Below are positions 1 through 11,970 of a stretch of 64,000 nucleotides of DNA, one piece after another. Origin of the DNA: Urophycis tenuis (taxonomy: Eukaryota > Chordata > Actinopteri > Gadiformes > Phycidae); NCBI GenBank assembly GCA_036785325.1, contig JAXIVH010000018.1, positions 8,111,359 to 8,175,358 on the forward strand, in the 5' to 3' direction. Below the pieces are notes generated by a model. It did not search any database, was not told the origin of the DNA, and saw only the letters and a program-made list of their open reading frames with translations. A program made the translations under genes and the position numbers. Numbering within the stretch: position 1 is the first letter of the stretch; each line of letters opens with the position of its first letter.

Positions 1-1800
1 TCCCCCCTCAGCCTTATTCCCCTATTCAAGCTTTTATTGGCTTCTGAGTTCTTTTCTGTCTCTCGCTACCACTTTGTTGCAACAAAATTATCATCAAGTC
101 CTAGGAAATTCTTCTTTAACCGCCTTATTCTCTCTTGAGTTTTTGTTGTCAGTTTTTTTGGTAAAGCCTCTGATATTTTTTTCAATAACAATATGGTGAT
201 TGATGTAACTTTGTATGTATAATTGGGTTGGCATTTATTACAGCACTTATTACATTACATTTATTACAGCTGGCGCAGACTGCCGAGTTGCTTACGGAAA
301 CAACAGTACAATCAGTGTTCATTCTTAAATCACCAACTATTTGTAGAAATCCCCGTGCTAACAAACATGACGAGGGTCCTTGCTGTGTAGCATTTTGACT
401 TTAATGAACAGACCTGGGCAGGAAAGAGAGAAGCAGAAATGTGCCAGGTGAAAGCGCTTCATACCAACACATACAAGTTAAATGTGAGGGAAAATGATCC
501 ATTCGCAAATGTCACCAAACACCGCAGTCAGGAAATCACAGCACACCTGAACCCAATCACAGGGCTAACTGCACCCAGCTCAGGACAACTATCACATTCT
601 GTCTTCACTCATTTAAGACCCCAAACAATCCCTCATTCATATCCATAAGGGGGGGAGTATTAATTATGTTTTTATTACTGAAAGGAATAAAGTTATAGAA
701 TAGTTGATAGCAAAAGTATGTTGATCAAGTTGGATCAAACATGACAAGCTATTATTTAGTTTTCCACAAGACTCCCACTAATGAAAAGGAATCTTGTCAT
801 GAATAATAATGGGCACATCATGGAAGTGAGACAGAAAGGCACAAACATCCTCCCTGCTTTCAGTGCTATTAGTCACATTGTTTTCCATCTTGCAGCATGG
901 TTTTAAATTTAAAATGTTAGTGTTGATAATTAAAAATACAGCAGCATTGAATACATTTTTGTATGACACCTACCATTCATTCATTCAACATTCAATTTGT
1001 TTAGATACATTATCATGTTGGTAAGACACATAATCTTGAAATTTGGTGTCTTATTATCCATTGGTGAATGGTACTACTATCATTTTTAAAGTAAATATGC
1101 AAGAATTGGGCAGAGAAGCATTGCCATTTTGTTTTTGGAGTTTTGGCCTTGAAGAAAACAAAAACTCAACATGTATGTCTCAAAAACAACTTTTCTTAAT
1201 TACAGAAATGAATTCATGCTTTGGTCAACAGCAAAAGGGTCCAACAGCAAACCTTTACTGAAAGAAGGTGGTTAGGAATGGGATGAGTAACAACGTGATG
1301 GAATGAGAGGGGGGACTGAGTGGAAACGAAGTGAGTGGAGAGAAACACAAAGGACAGAGGGAATGATTGAGAGTTGATTTGGTCTTGATTTCCTTTCTTA
1401 AATTTTCAACATTCATCTTGTCATCATTCAGTTTCTCTTTATTTACCCCCGCCCTCTATCTTGGTGTCTTCTTTACCTGGTTTAATACTCTTCGTTCTCT
1501 TTTTTCCTCCTCTCTTTGTGTTCTATTGATTTTTCTCCATTCCTTCCTTTTCCTCTGTCTCCCTCCCTCTATCTCCCTCTCACCTGGCTGTCTGCAGCAG
1601 TCTGTTCAGGCTGAATTCCTCCACAACTGGATTTGTTTTCGTGGCTCCTGCTAATGGTGACATAATGATACAGTGATATGGCTGCTAGCCGCTAAACTGT
1701 GCCAATGAAGCTACTCAACAGTTATGTTTATTTAAGGGGGTTGAAGGGAGACGAGATCGGGGTGTATTTGGAAAAATTTAAAATGGCATGAAGTAGGGTA
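1..1800. other. No gene recognised
   Basis: AT-rich single-copy-looking DNA. The longest open frames (up to about 95 codons) show no family resemblance and no splice-site context. There is a short pyrimidine-rich stretch around 1380-1600. Probably intronic or intergenic. Confidence 0.5.
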
Positions 1801-1829
1801 GGTATTTTTGTGTTTTCTGATGGCCTCTT

Positions 1830-2185
1830 CTGTCTGACAGTCCTCAACTGTCCTCTACTGTGTCCTACAGTTCTCCATTGTTCTCTACTGTCTTCTTCTG
1901 TCCTCTACTGTGTCCTACAGTTCCTGATTGTTCTCCTCCTACGGTCCTCTGTATTATCCTATGGTCTCTTACTGCCCTCTCCATTTCCTACTGTCCTAGT
2001 GTTCTTCTATTTTCCTTCTACTGCCTCTTCCTGTCCTCTATTGTGTTATAATGATTTATTCAGTTTGCTGCTATTCCTGTTTGATCCTCCTAGCTTGTAC
2101 CTTCTCCTACCGTCTTTGACTCCTACTATCATTTACTGTCCTCTACTGTCGTTTACTGGACCCTACTATCCTCTGCTGTCCTTTA
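1830..2185 (+). repeat. Degenerate pyrimidine-rich minisatellite
   Basis: Imperfect repetition of a roughly 10-20 base motif built on TCCTCTACTGT, with CCTACAGTTCTC and CTACTGTCC variants. Open frames across it are low-complexity and are not credible proteins. Confidence 0.7.
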
Positions 2186-2593
2186 CACCACAAGATTATA
2201 GCAAGAGCTTTCAGTGGAGTTCACATTAATGTATTTCTGTAGATTGGTCTGGCCTCCATCCTGTTGGAAGTCTTTGAAAAAATGTACAAATGACCAATCA
2301 GTGCTCGGGCGACTGAGTTCAATTTCACGACGAACAATGTCTGTCGAAAAAATAACAATGCCGGCACCAAAGGAAAGTGCAGCAATCAAAACTATTTGTT
2401 TCCGAAATAGACTGAATAGTGATGGTAGAAGATGAACAGAAAGCTGCATAGAGGCTTTCCTTAGAAGAGATGATGTTTCTGCTTCACATCCAACCCGATC
2501 AGACATGAGCAAGAGCAAAAGCACTCTTTCAAAATGAGGCCGAAGCAATATTTTGAAATCAATGACTGCCCAGCCAAGGGAAGACGTATGCAT
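2183..2593 (-). other. Unidentified 136-codon open frame
   Basis: This antisense frame begins with a real ATG at 2593. It contains a hydrophobic stretch near residues 25-30 and another near residues 70-85 (LIAALSFGAGIVIF). I recognise no family, and there is no splice or promoter context. Local sequence is less AT-rich than its surroundings, which may mean an unrecognised transposon fragment. Chance ORF is the default explanation. Confidence 0.2.
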
Positions 2594-2719
2594 TTTGAAA
2601 CGCTAAAGTGAATATCAGGATGGTCTCACGAGGAGATCACAACCTGCTGTGAAAATCCGGAGGAAGTCCACCATGCACTTGCAACAACCGATTTTGCCGC
2701 AAACTCATTTCATTTTAAT

Positions 2720-3789
2720 TAACGTATATATCATTTAATTTTTTATTTGTTATAATTAATTGATAACCTCAGTTATGTAGAATTTGCAATTCAATGTTAA
2801 CGATGCATTGAAGTCTTTTATTATTCCCTCTACTTATTTTCCAGTGATTTAATGAATTGCTTCATAATAATTTAAAATGCTTTTATGCTTTTAATATAGA
2901 GAAAGAATAACATGCAAAAAGAGAAGCAGGATATGAACAAGTGTGCTGAATAAAAGACAAATTGCAGGAGAAGTAGAGGAGGGGAAGCAGGAGTAGTGCG
3001 AGAGAGCGAAGGTGTGTATTTGCGACTGTGTGTATGCCTGTGCACGTGTGTAAATCATCTTAAATGAATGTGGCATCTTTATCACAAGGAAATCACACTT
3101 CTATCTGATTATATCTAAATGGTTAAATTAAAAGACACATAGTAAATATACACACATGCACGCACGCACACACACACACACACACAAGCCTGCGCACACA
3201 CAATGCCCTAAACCATGGTTCAGATTGTATTTTTAATAATGTATTGCAATAAACTTGGCTTGAGTTTCAAAGGTAGGAATAAAAGCCTTCCAATTAATTT
3301 ACAAAGAAAGCATTCTGTTCCAACGCTGACATTACATTTTTTTGTATTGATAGGCGTTAGAATAACTCCTGTTTTCCCTCAAGTGCATTTAATCAATACT
3401 GAGCTTATGTACCGGTAGTGGCTGAGATGCTTTCTATAAATTAGCTGCTCTCGCTCTCAATCAGTGTTGTCTTGTCATCTATGTCCGTCCTTTATCTGTG
3501 TACTGGAACGAGGTGAAATGGGTATCTCTTCTCTACAGGGGACGCTTTTCATCGTCTGATAACCACGCCAGGATCACAGCTATGCTCGGTGTGAACAGTA
3601 TCTCACTACCCTGGGGGTCACTGATGTTCTGTTGTGTTCATACTGTAATGGTCCTTTTCAGCTACCCACACATTGTTCATCACTTTTACACTTTAGTTTC
3701 TCTTGTCTTTCTCCTTGTTTGCACCCACACATAATTACACGCAGACACACAGACACACAGACACCCACACATACACACACGCGAACACA

Positions 3790-3790
<1 letters not shown>
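2720..3790. other. No gene recognised
   Basis: AT-rich DNA with a short CA run near 3165-3186 and nothing else that I can name. Confidence 0.5.

Positions 3791-3828
<38 letters not shown>
3791..3828 (+). repeat. (CA)n microsatellite
   Basis: An uninterrupted CA dinucleotide run of about 19 units, preceded by degenerate CA-rich sequence from 3726. It is followed by a CT-rich tract. Confidence 0.95.
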
Positions 3829-3830
<2 letters not shown>

Positions 3831-3879
3831 TCTCCCCATTTATAAATCTCACCATTTTCTACATCCTATCAATGTATTT

Positions 3880-4335
3880 ATCACCCTGCCTTCTCCTCTC
3901 TCCCCTCCCCTCCCCTTCCCTTCCCTCTCCTCCCCCTGCGGGTCTCCCTTTCCCTCCTCTCCCATTTTTCCTTCTCCCACCCCTTCCTCTCCTTCCATCT
4001 TCTTCTCTCTCAACTCCTCTCTCCTCCTCTGCTCTCCTCCCCTCCTCTCATCTCTGGTTTTCTCTCCCATCCTCTCTCGACCATCTGCTTATCTATCTCT
4101 TCTGGTCTCCTCTCACCTCCTCCTCTTACCACCTTCTCTCCTCCTCTCTTCTAACATACATCCCACCTCCTCTCTCTTCTCCCTTGCCCTCTCATCTTCT
4201 TACCTCTTCTGGTCTCCTCTGGTTTTCTCCTCTCTCCCTTTCAGCTGCTCTGCTTCTCTAACTGCTCCTCCCACCTTTTTGCTCCTCTCCCCTCCTCTCT
4301 CTTCTTCTCAACTTCTCTGGTCTTCTAGCCGCTCC
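3880..4335 (+). repeat. CT-rich low-complexity tract
   Basis: About 450 bases of nearly pure pyrimidine on the + strand, with CTCCTCT and CCTTCC motifs. All frames across it are serine, proline and leucine rich and should not be read as protein. Confidence 0.85.
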
Positions 4336-4603
4336 TCTGACTGTCTGACTCCTTATTATGGATGCGTGGGTAATTGCCACCCAGTGTGTGGGCTTGTTGG
4401 CACTACTTTGATTGTGAATGGTATCCTGGATAATTGCCCAATGTCAGGTTACTGCAGTAGCAGGTAAGCAGGTTACCTTGGTAACTTACATATCACCTCT
4501 TCTATTATGCACCGTTACAGCCCTGGAGAGAGGGAGAGACAGAGAAAGGAGTCTGCATGACCAAGCTCCGAAACCCTCAATTATTCTGTGCCACTATTAC
4601 AAT

Positions 4604-4630
<27 letters not shown>
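4604..4630 (+). repeat. (TG)n microsatellite
   Basis: About 13 uninterrupted TG units. Confidence 0.9.
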
Positions 4631-4636
<6 letters not shown>

Positions 4637-4809
4637 TGAAATCAGAGCCGCCTTTCTACTTTCAATCTATTCTCTAGTCCTTCTAAAGGGCTCTTCCACA
4701 TTCCGCTAAAAGACAGATGGTCCTCATTCTTGCAGCTCTCCTATCTTCTTCTTATTGCTCATTGTCGACTCAAGTGAAGCTCTTAAAGGCGGCCACCAAT
4801 TTTTATCAT

Positions 4810-4811
<2 letters not shown>

Positions 4812-4850
<39 letters not shown>
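4812..4850 (+). repeat. (CA)n microsatellite
   Basis: About 19 CA units, followed to 4950 by degenerate CA-rich sequence. Confidence 0.9.
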
Positions 4851-4852
<2 letters not shown>

Positions 4853-5269
4853 AACACATGCAAATAGATACACTCTCACATGCACACACGCACACACACT
4901 CTCTCATACACAAGCCTTCACATCATGCTTGCACACACATACACACACTGTGGTCAATCAGTTCCCTGTTCTGAAAAGAATGATGAGAAAAGCCAAGCAA
5001 GTCTCCATGGCAACAGTGGGTGTCTGGTTAATGTTTGCACAATTCCTATTTTTAAGTCACTTACCTGACACAGCTTACCCTTGAAGAGAAACTGGTATCA
5101 AGAGGAAGATGACAATAGGAGAGGAGAAATATAATAAATAATAAATAAAACAAAAATCTTATGGAAGAGAATAGACTGGCACTGGCAAGGATTCTATGTT
5201 CCAAAAGAAAAGTATTTTTCGCAAAAACATTACAGTTGAGCAGAAGAGATGCAGGCTTAGAATAGAGAT

Positions 5270-5645
5270 GTCAGTCAGTCATTTTCTATACCGCTTATCC
5301 TCTAGACCAGAGGGTCGCTGGAGCCAATCCCATCTACAACGAGCGAGAGGCGGGGTACACCCTGGACAGGTCACCAGCCAATCACAGGGCTAACATATAG
5401 AGACAAACAACCATTCACACTTACATACACACCTATGGTCAATTTAGAGACACCAATTAACCTAATCCCCAACCTGCATGTTTTGGTCTGTGGGAGGAAG
5501 CCGGAGTACCCGGAGAGAACCCACACAAGCACGGGGAGAACATGCAAACTCCACACAGAAAGGTCCCGGGTCCCAGGTGGATTCGAACCCAGAACCCTCT
5601 TGCTGTGAGGTGACAGCGCTAACCACTGCACCACCGTGCCGCCCA
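5270..5645 (-). mobile_element. tRNA-derived SINE, antisense
   Basis: Read on the minus strand, the element starts near 5645 with GGGCGGCACGG. An RNA polymerase III A-box-like GTGGTGCAGTGGTTAGC follows, and then a canonical B box GGTTCGAATCC near 5580. The body continues through a conserved teleost repeat region. It ends near 5270 in GGATAAGCGGTATAGAAAAT and a short tandem ATGACTGACTGA tail. The A-box/B-box pair is the visible support for a tRNA ancestor. The family name is not assigned. A 3'-end fragment of what looks like the same family lies at 38675-38725. Confidence 0.8.
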
Positions 5646-5649
5646 GAAT

Positions 5650-7109
5650 AGAAATGTTTAAATTAAATTTGAACAAGAGTTAAAGTATAACAGACCATCA
5701 AGTACAAAAAAAAACTAATGACAAAATAATAAAATCAATTACAGAATCTTTGAATTATAAAACCCCCAAAATAGTAAACAGATAGACATGACATACAATA
5801 TTAGGAAGAGTAAAAAGTGACAAAAAAAGGTTAATTAATTGTTGACACAAAGACATATTTATATTCTGTGCGTGCAAGGGAATCAGAAAAACAAAAAGGA
5901 AGGAAACCAATACATCAGAGCATCAATATGGATCATGGCTCCACATTTCCTTAGATATATAAATTATACAAGCCACTATTCCTATTATTCTGCTTACTTT
6001 TCCCACACGGTAGTCTCTATTTAGACTGCACCCTCTCTGTCTCTTGGACAGCTCAAAAGCCTAGATAAATATTGTCCATAAACTCATAGTCCATCAGAAA
6101 ATTTAACACAATTTGGTGGTTGCACCTGTGCTGTAAAAATGTTGATGTACTATTATACTTTTAGACTGCTGGATAGTGGTAGCGCAGGTGTACAGTAAGG
6201 GAACTGTGGTTGACATCAAATCTTCAATGGTTTGATCTTCTGTAGAAAGACATGTACCGGTAGTCGTCTTCTTCTTTAGTAGTCGAATTGACGTGTGGGG
6301 AACATTTTGTGAGTGTAACAACGGGGCGTCCGATTGGGAGGACGGGGTAATGAGTGATACCACAGCATTGCTCGGCTTCCAGATGAAACGCCTATAAGTA
6401 ATATAAGCATTCTTTGTGGGGGATTGACTCTGCTTTCAATATATGTCCTTATTGTTTGATAACCAGCTGTGTAATGGTGGTGGTACTATCCAATCATTTT
6501 ATTTCATAAGTAGCACACATTCTAGACCATTATATATATACAGTATATATATATATATATATATAACACTTATAACACTTTCTAAAGTTTGGCATCATTT
6601 CAAAACTATTAGAGATGATCAAAAAAGCCAAATCAAACAGCTGCCATAGTGTACCACTGGTAAAACATGTCACTGTCCTGCTGAGTGGTGAGCATTTGTT
6701 CTATAGACTGAAACACATCATTCACATTCACAGAATTTGAAATTGTTAATCATTTAAAGGCTTTTACAGTCTCTCTATTGATGCAGGTTTTATCATGCTT
6801 GGATGTGATTGTCAAGCACAATCAGACAGAGTGGAACTCTTCATAGAGACCGGACTGTTTGAGTTCATAATGCAGCTATTCTATTCACCCTATTCTTACA
6901 CATTTATGTATGTTATATTAGTTTCTAAAAGGGGAGCTCAATTCAAGCAATGTGATTGGTTCATAGCTGTGCTGTATTAACCGTATACCACACCTATGAC
7001 ATCTACTTCCTTTGCACAATTCAGTATTACTCCGCATCGGAGAAAAACAAACATTAGCCTAACAATCCACGATAGTTACAAAATGGAAACATTCAAGGTT
7101 GACTTCGAC
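5650..7109. other. No gene recognised
   Basis: AT-rich DNA with a short (TA)n run at about 6532-6565. Short open frames only. A short frame beginning near 7083 (METFKVDF...) runs into the 41-bp minisatellite. It could be the left part of the unidentified coding-like sequence that resumes at 12761. Confidence 0.45.
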
Positions 7110-7173
7110 CTCCAGGGTGGCCTCACTATGGAGGAGTGTATTGAATGTAACTCCAGGGTGGCCTCACTATGGA
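7110..7173 (+). repeat. 41-bp minisatellite, left fragment
   Basis: One and a half units of the 41-bp motif (core CTCCAGGGTGGCCTCACTAT, then GGAGGAGTGTATTGAAT). The same unit makes up the long array at 11971-12757. The array breaks at 7173 where the Rex1-like element begins, and the five bases ATGGA at 7169-7173 recur at 11971-11975. Confidence 0.9.
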
Positions 7174-7448
7174 CAGACAGACAGACAGACAGACGTACTT
7201 TAATGATCCCTGAGGGAAATTGCATTTGTTACAATACAATACTCCAGTGAAAAAAGAAAGAAGAGACAGACACTCTACGTATAGTAAAGTGTTAGAATAT
7301 ATAAATATATAATATAAACCTATGTAAAATACAAAATATAAACCTATGTAAAATAGAACCTATGTAAAATATAAAACTATGTACATAAATGTACATACAA
7401 CCAGGCATACAGAGGTGAAAGGCATAGCATACACAAGGATGTAGCATG

Positions 7449-8883
7449 TCAGATTCTATGTTGTAAAAAAAGACCAGTTGTGCATAGAGATGACCAGTTA
7501 TGCAGAGAAATTAAAAGAAATGACCAGTTATGCAATATGAATGAATAACCTGTTGTGCAGCAGAAACTATGATGAAAGTGACTAATTGTATAGTTTGATG
7601 ACCACAGGCAGGAATGATTTCCTATGTCGCTCTGTGGTGCATCTCGGTGAGAGGAGTCTTCTGCTGAAGGAACTCCTCCGCTGAGCCAGGGTGGAAAAGA
7701 GAGGGTGAGAGGCATTGTCCATGATAGTCCCTAGCCTGGACAGCATCCTCCTATCTGCCACGGTAGTCAGAGTGTCCAATTCCTCACCCACTACATCACC
7801 GCCCTCTTGATGAGTCTATTAAGTCTATTGGTGTCCGCAACCCTCATCCCACTGCCCCAGCATGTGACAGCAAAGAAGATCGCACTGGCAACAACAGACT
7901 CATAGAACATCCTCAGCATTGTCCTGCAGATGTTGAAGGACCGTAGCCTCCGTGTTCCTGGTCCAGTCCAACTTGTTGTTGAAGTACACCCCCAGGTACT
8001 TGTACTCCTCAACAGTGTCGACAGGAACCCCCTGGACGAACACAGGGCCCTCCCGGGGTTTTGACCCTCCTTAGGTCCACAATAAGCTCCTTTGTCTTTG
8101 TAGCATTGAGCTGTAGATGGTTCAGCTCACACCAAGAGACAAAGTTGCTCACAACAGTCCTATACTCACCCTCATCACCCCCCTCAATACAGCCAACTAT
8201 TGCTGAGTCATCAGAAAACTTCTGGAGGTGGCAGGACTCAGTGCAGTAGCTGAAGTCTGAGGTGTAGAGGGTGAAGAGGAAGGGAGAAAGGACCGTCCCT
8301 TGTGGGGCCCTAGTGTTGCTAACCACCCTGTCAGAAACACAGTTCTGTAGGCGTACAAACTGTGGTCTGCCCATCAGGTAGTCAACAATTCAGGACACCA
8401 ATGGGGCATCAACCTGCATCGCCGCCATCTTCTCACCTAGGAGACCCGGCCGTAAGGTGTTGAAAGCACTGGAGAAGTCAAAGAACATGACTCTCACAGT
8501 GTTCGCCGGCTTGTCCAGATGAGAGTAGACTTTGTTCAGCAGGTAGATGATGCAGTCCTCGACTCCCAGGCAGGGCTGGTAGGCGAACTGCAGCTGGTCC
8601 GAGAAGGGTCTGACCATTGGCCTAAGCTGGTCCAGGACGAGCCTCTCTAGGGTCTTCATGATATGTGATGTCAGAGCCACCGGTCTGTAGTCCTTGGGGC
8701 TGCTGGGGCGCAGCGTCTTTGGGACAGGAAAGAGGCAGGACGTTTTCCACATCAGAGGGACCTTCTGAAGGTGCAGGCTCAGGTTGAAGACATGATTAAG
8801 TACTCCACACAGCTGGGGGGCACAGGCTTTAAGTACCCTGGGGAACACACCATCAGGGCTCGCCGCTTTGCCACAGTGGAGTC
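7449..8883 (-). pseudogene. Rex1-like reverse transcriptase, broken
   Basis: This is the main RT part of the antisense Rex1-like element. Frames 8848-8390, 8374-8009, 8012-7791 and 7791-7582 are successive pieces of one protein, shifted by small indels and stops. Fingers and palm blocks lie in the first piece. The APQG and FSDD motifs lie in the second, together with the thumb-type text LNHLQLNATKTKELIVD. The last pieces carry the C-terminal region. It is not competent as it stands because of frameshifts, and the pre-RT part is cut off by the MITE. Confidence 0.85.
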
Positions 8884-8886
8884 TAA

Positions 8887-9327
8887 AGGCTGGGTTATGC
8901 TTAGTTCATACTTCCACGTCGACGCGACGCTGGGGGGCTGCGGACCCTTTGCGCAGCGGCTTTGGCTGTGATTGGTCCGCGAACTACATTGGCTGGAGAT
9001 CGCTTTTCCGGTTTCCACTCGTAAACACTGCCATGGTGTAAACACAGCCTTGATAAATGCTTCGACTGATTAGCGACAACATTTATATATATATATAACT
9101 TTTGCCTTCATTTCTGTAAACTTTTTTTAACTCGCTAGTAATCCGTATGTAATGACCAGAATGGTCATTCTGGTACCTCTACCGGTGTGGCAATGAATTG
9201 CATTTCGAGACGGAAACCCCATGCAATCCCTACGCAGAAGTATCACGGGCTCATGACTGCATCCGGGCAACTGCGTGGCCATTGCGTGATCACGACGCGA
9301 TCCCTACGCAGAAGCATAAACCAGCCT
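8887..9327. mobile_element. Harbinger-like MITE (441 bp)
   Basis: Terminal inverted repeats AGGCTGGGTTATGCTT (left) and AGGCTGGTTTATGCTT (right, reverse complement) differ at one of 16 positions. They are flanked by 3-bp direct repeats TAA at 8884-8886 and 9328-9330. A TWA target duplication is the PIF/Harbinger signature. There is no transposase ORF, so the element is non-autonomous. It interrupts the Rex1-like coding frame, and removing it with one TAA copy brings the two halves of that frame back into register, so the boundaries are well supported. Confidence 0.85.
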
Positions 9328-9330
9328 TAA

Positions 9331-9787
9331 TCAGTTGTCTTCTCACCAGGTCAGGCGTGAAGGAAACTGTAGAGGTGTCCGTGGGAGGAGGAGGGATAGG
9401 GTCCTCAGGTAGTGGAGGACACAGTATGCAGAGCAGGGGGGAGGGGTGGGGCAGGGTGAAAGTGTGAAGTGGCCGGGAGTGAATAGAGCTGGTGAGAGGC
9501 AGGAGGGCGGTCTATAAGGAGGGGGAGAAGGAGGGGGAGGTGGAGTGGCACTGGTTGTTGGGCTGCCAGCAGCAGTAGCAGCAGGGTCATAAGGGGGAGG
9601 GGCAGGGGCCGCAGTATCAAACCTATTGAAGAAAAGGTTAAATTCATTGGCCCGAGCCACCTCATCCTCCAGCCCCATACTACCAGTCTTCTGGAAGCCT
9701 GTGATGGTTTTCATACCACTCCACACATCCCTTGTGTTGTTTTTCTGGAACTTCTTCTCCAGCTTCCTCCTGTATCTGTCTTTTGCC
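9331..9787 (-). pseudogene. Rex1-like pre-RT region, middle segment
   Basis: The frame at 9807-9343 reads EAKDRYRRKLEKKF, then KNNTRDVWSGMKTI, a proline/alanine-rich linker, and the segment leading to the RT. This is the order expected between endonuclease and RT in Rex1-like LINEs. It is bounded on the left by the MITE and on the right by the L2-like insertion. Confidence 0.75.
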
Positions 9788-11569
9788 TCAAATATCAATA
9801 ATATCAATACAAATCAACAAAACAATAAAATTAAGCAATCCCTAAGCCCTTCCAGGAATAACTCATCTGCAATGTCAGATTTTAAAACAGTTGACCAAAA
9901 AACCATTGAGGAGACAGTTCAGCATCTAAAATCATCAACATGCTGTCTTGACACAATACCATCAGACCTTTTTAAAATTATTGTGAACTGTCCAAACAGA
10001 TTTGCGACAAGTAATAAATAGTTCACTTCAATCAGGCATGTTTCCTAAACCGCTAAAAGTAGCTGCCATTAAACCACTGCTAAAAAAGAGAACGCTGGAT
10101 GCTTCCATGTTAACCATCTACAGACCTATCTCAAATCTTCCTTTTATAGCCAAGATCATCGAGAAAGTGGTTTTTCATCAACTCAGCAATTTCTTGAACT
10201 CCAGTGGACTTTTTGACAAATTTCAATCAGGCTTCCGACCTCACCACAGTACAGAAACAGCTCTTATTAGAGTGTTAAATGACATAAGGTTAAACACTGA
10301 CTCAGGCAAGGTGTCAGTTCTGGTCCTGTTGGATCTCAGTGCTGCCTTTGACACTGTGGATCACAGTATACTGTTGAGCAGGTTGGAAACTTGGGCAGGA
10401 CTCAGCGGAACAGTCTTAGACTGGTTCAGGTCCTACTTGGAAGAGCGGAGTTATTTTGTGACCATTGGAAGTTATGAATCCGATCGAGTGGCTATGACAT
10501 GTGGAGTTCCTCAGGGGTCAGTTCTTGGACCCCTTGTATATATGCTGCCTTTGGGTCAAATTCTGCAGAACTCTAATGTAGACTATCACAGTTATGTAGA
10601 TGACACGCAGATATATCTAGCACTGTCCCCAGATGACTACAGTCCAATACAGTCATTGTGTCACTGCTTAGAGCAAGTAACAAACTGGATGAACCAAAAT
10701 TTCCTTCAATTAAATCAGGACAAAACTGAGGTAATTGTTTTTGGCAATAAAGAGAAGAGGATTGCCCTCAGTAAACATCTCGAGTCACTCTCTCTAAAAA
10801 CTAGGGACCAAGTCCGAAACCTTGGCGTGCTGTTAGACTCAGATCTGACCTTCAGCAGTCATATCAAATCAATCACCAAAACAGCCTTCTATCAGCTTAA
10901 GAACATATCAGAGTGAAGGGTTTTATGTCTCAAACACACCAGGAGAAGTTGATTCATGCTTTCATCTCAAGTAGACTTGACTACTGTAACGGCCTTCTGA
11001 CTGGACTCCCACAAAAAAGCATTAAACAGCTGCAGCTCATTCAGAACGCTGCAGCTCGAGTGTTGACCAGAACAAAGAGATCAGAGCACATTACTCCAGT
11101 TCTAAAGTCTTTACACTGCCTCCCAGTCAGCTAGAGAATAGATTTTAAAGTTCTGCTACTGGTCTACAAATCACTGAACGGTTTAGGTCCAGAATATATG
11201 AATGACATGTTAGTAGAATATAAACCCAGTAGGGCTCTGAGATCTACTGACTCAGGTCAGATAGTTGAGCCCAGAGTTCAAACTAAACACGGTGAAGCAG
11301 CTTTCAGCTGTTATGCTGCACACAACTGGAACAAACTACCAGCAGAACTGAAATCAGCCCCAACTGTCAACATTTTTAAATCCAGGTTAAAAACACTTAT
11401 TTTCTCCTGTGCTTATGATTGAGCTCTTTTAAAGCACTTTACATTTTAATCTTTTATTTGCACTCTGTCCTTTCAATGATTTTAAAGCAAATTATTATTT
11501 TATGCTGCAATCATTTATCTAGTTTCTCTCTCTTTCTCTGTAGTTTTTTTTTTTTTAATTATTATTAGT

Positions 11570-11600
<31 letters not shown>

Positions 11601-11730
11601 GGTAATTGTATGTATTGGGTATGTTCCCAAATCTCAATGTTAACTGCTTGTTTTATGTAAAGCACATTGAGTTGCCATTGTGTATGAAATGCGCTATACA
11701 AATAAAACTGCCTTGCCTTGCCTTGCCTTG
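9788..11730 (+). mobile_element. L2-like LINE, 5'-truncated, sense
   Basis: A sense LINE copy inserted in the antisense Rex1-like element. It starts before the RT domain and ends at about 11713-11730 with ATGCGCTATACAAATAAA-type sequence and a (CTTGC)n tail, typical of fish L2 3' ends. It carries an RT domain, a C-terminal region and a 3' UTR with a (TG)n(G)n run at 11571-11602. Rex1-like coding sequence resumes on both sides, with a few codons missing at the junction. Confidence 0.85.
10002..11422 (+). pseudogene. L2-like reverse transcriptase, broken
   Basis: RT domain with IYRPISNLPFIAKIIEKVV (fingers), SGFRPHHSTETALIRVLNDI, VLLDLSAAFDTVDH (palm A) and GVPQGSVLGPL. The catalytic motif YVDD lies at about 10596-10607. 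Damage includes a frameshift near 10000, a short deletion just after GVPQGSVLGPL, a stop at 10914-10916 with the frame shifting into 10913-11134, and a TAG near 11132. The C-terminal remainder runs 11198-11422 (WNKLPAELKSAPTVNIFKSR). These breaks make it inactive. Confidence 0.85.
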
Positions 11731-11970
11731 AGTACCCTCTGTACTCTTTTCAGCTCAGCCTGGTTGCACTCTCTGAACGCCCTCTTCTTGTCGTTCAGGA
11801 TGGCCTTGATGTCCTTGGTGATCCAAGGTTTGTTGTTTGCGTAACAGGTGACTGTCGACGCAGGGACATAGCAGTCTACACAGAAGTTAATGTAGTCCGT
11901 GATGCACTCTGTGAGCCATCAATGTCCTCCCCGTGAGGCTCACAGAGTGCAGGTGTGTAGGAGTGCAGGC
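11731..11970 (-). pseudogene. Rex1-like coding segment, 5' part
   Basis: Read antisense, this encodes text such as CYANNKPWITKDIKAILNDK and KKRAFRECNQAELKRVQRVL. It belongs immediately before the EAKDRYRRKLE segment at 9787, which confirms that 9788-11730 is an insertion. The element ends near 11970, where the minisatellite resumes, so it lacks the endonuclease end. Confidence 0.75.

Larger units (their letters stand above)
7174..11970 (-). mobile_element. Rex1-like LINE, antisense, twice interrupted
   Basis: A non-LTR retrotransposon on the minus strand. Its 3' end is at 7174, with a (GTCT)n tail and a conserved 3' UTR (AATTTCCCTCAGGGATCATT when read sense). The 5'-truncated coding end is near 11970. 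Coding parts read in order 11936-11731, 9787-9331 and 8883-7449. They include the pre-RT region, a fingers motif (YRPVALTSHIMKTLERLVL), the palm block FFDFSSAFNTL, the APQGTVLSPFLF block, and a catalytic motif FSDD in place of the usual FADD. Two younger elements sit inside it: a MITE at 8887-9327 and an L2-like LINE at about 9788-11730. Flanking ATGGA at 7169-7173 and 11971-11975 fits a target-site duplication. Assignment to Rex1 rests on remembered RT motifs. Confidence 0.85.

Noticed and set aside
3632..4467. 254-codon Ser/Pro/Leu-rich frame
   Set aside because: CT-rich low-complexity DNA, open in overlapping frames.
5580..5645. Functional tRNA gene
   Set aside because: A and B boxes are present, but no cloverleaf with a proper anticodon or acceptor stem can be drawn, and the sequence continues as a SINE.
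5371..5676. 101-codon antisense frame
   Set aside because: It is the translated body of the tRNA-derived SINE, not a protein gene.
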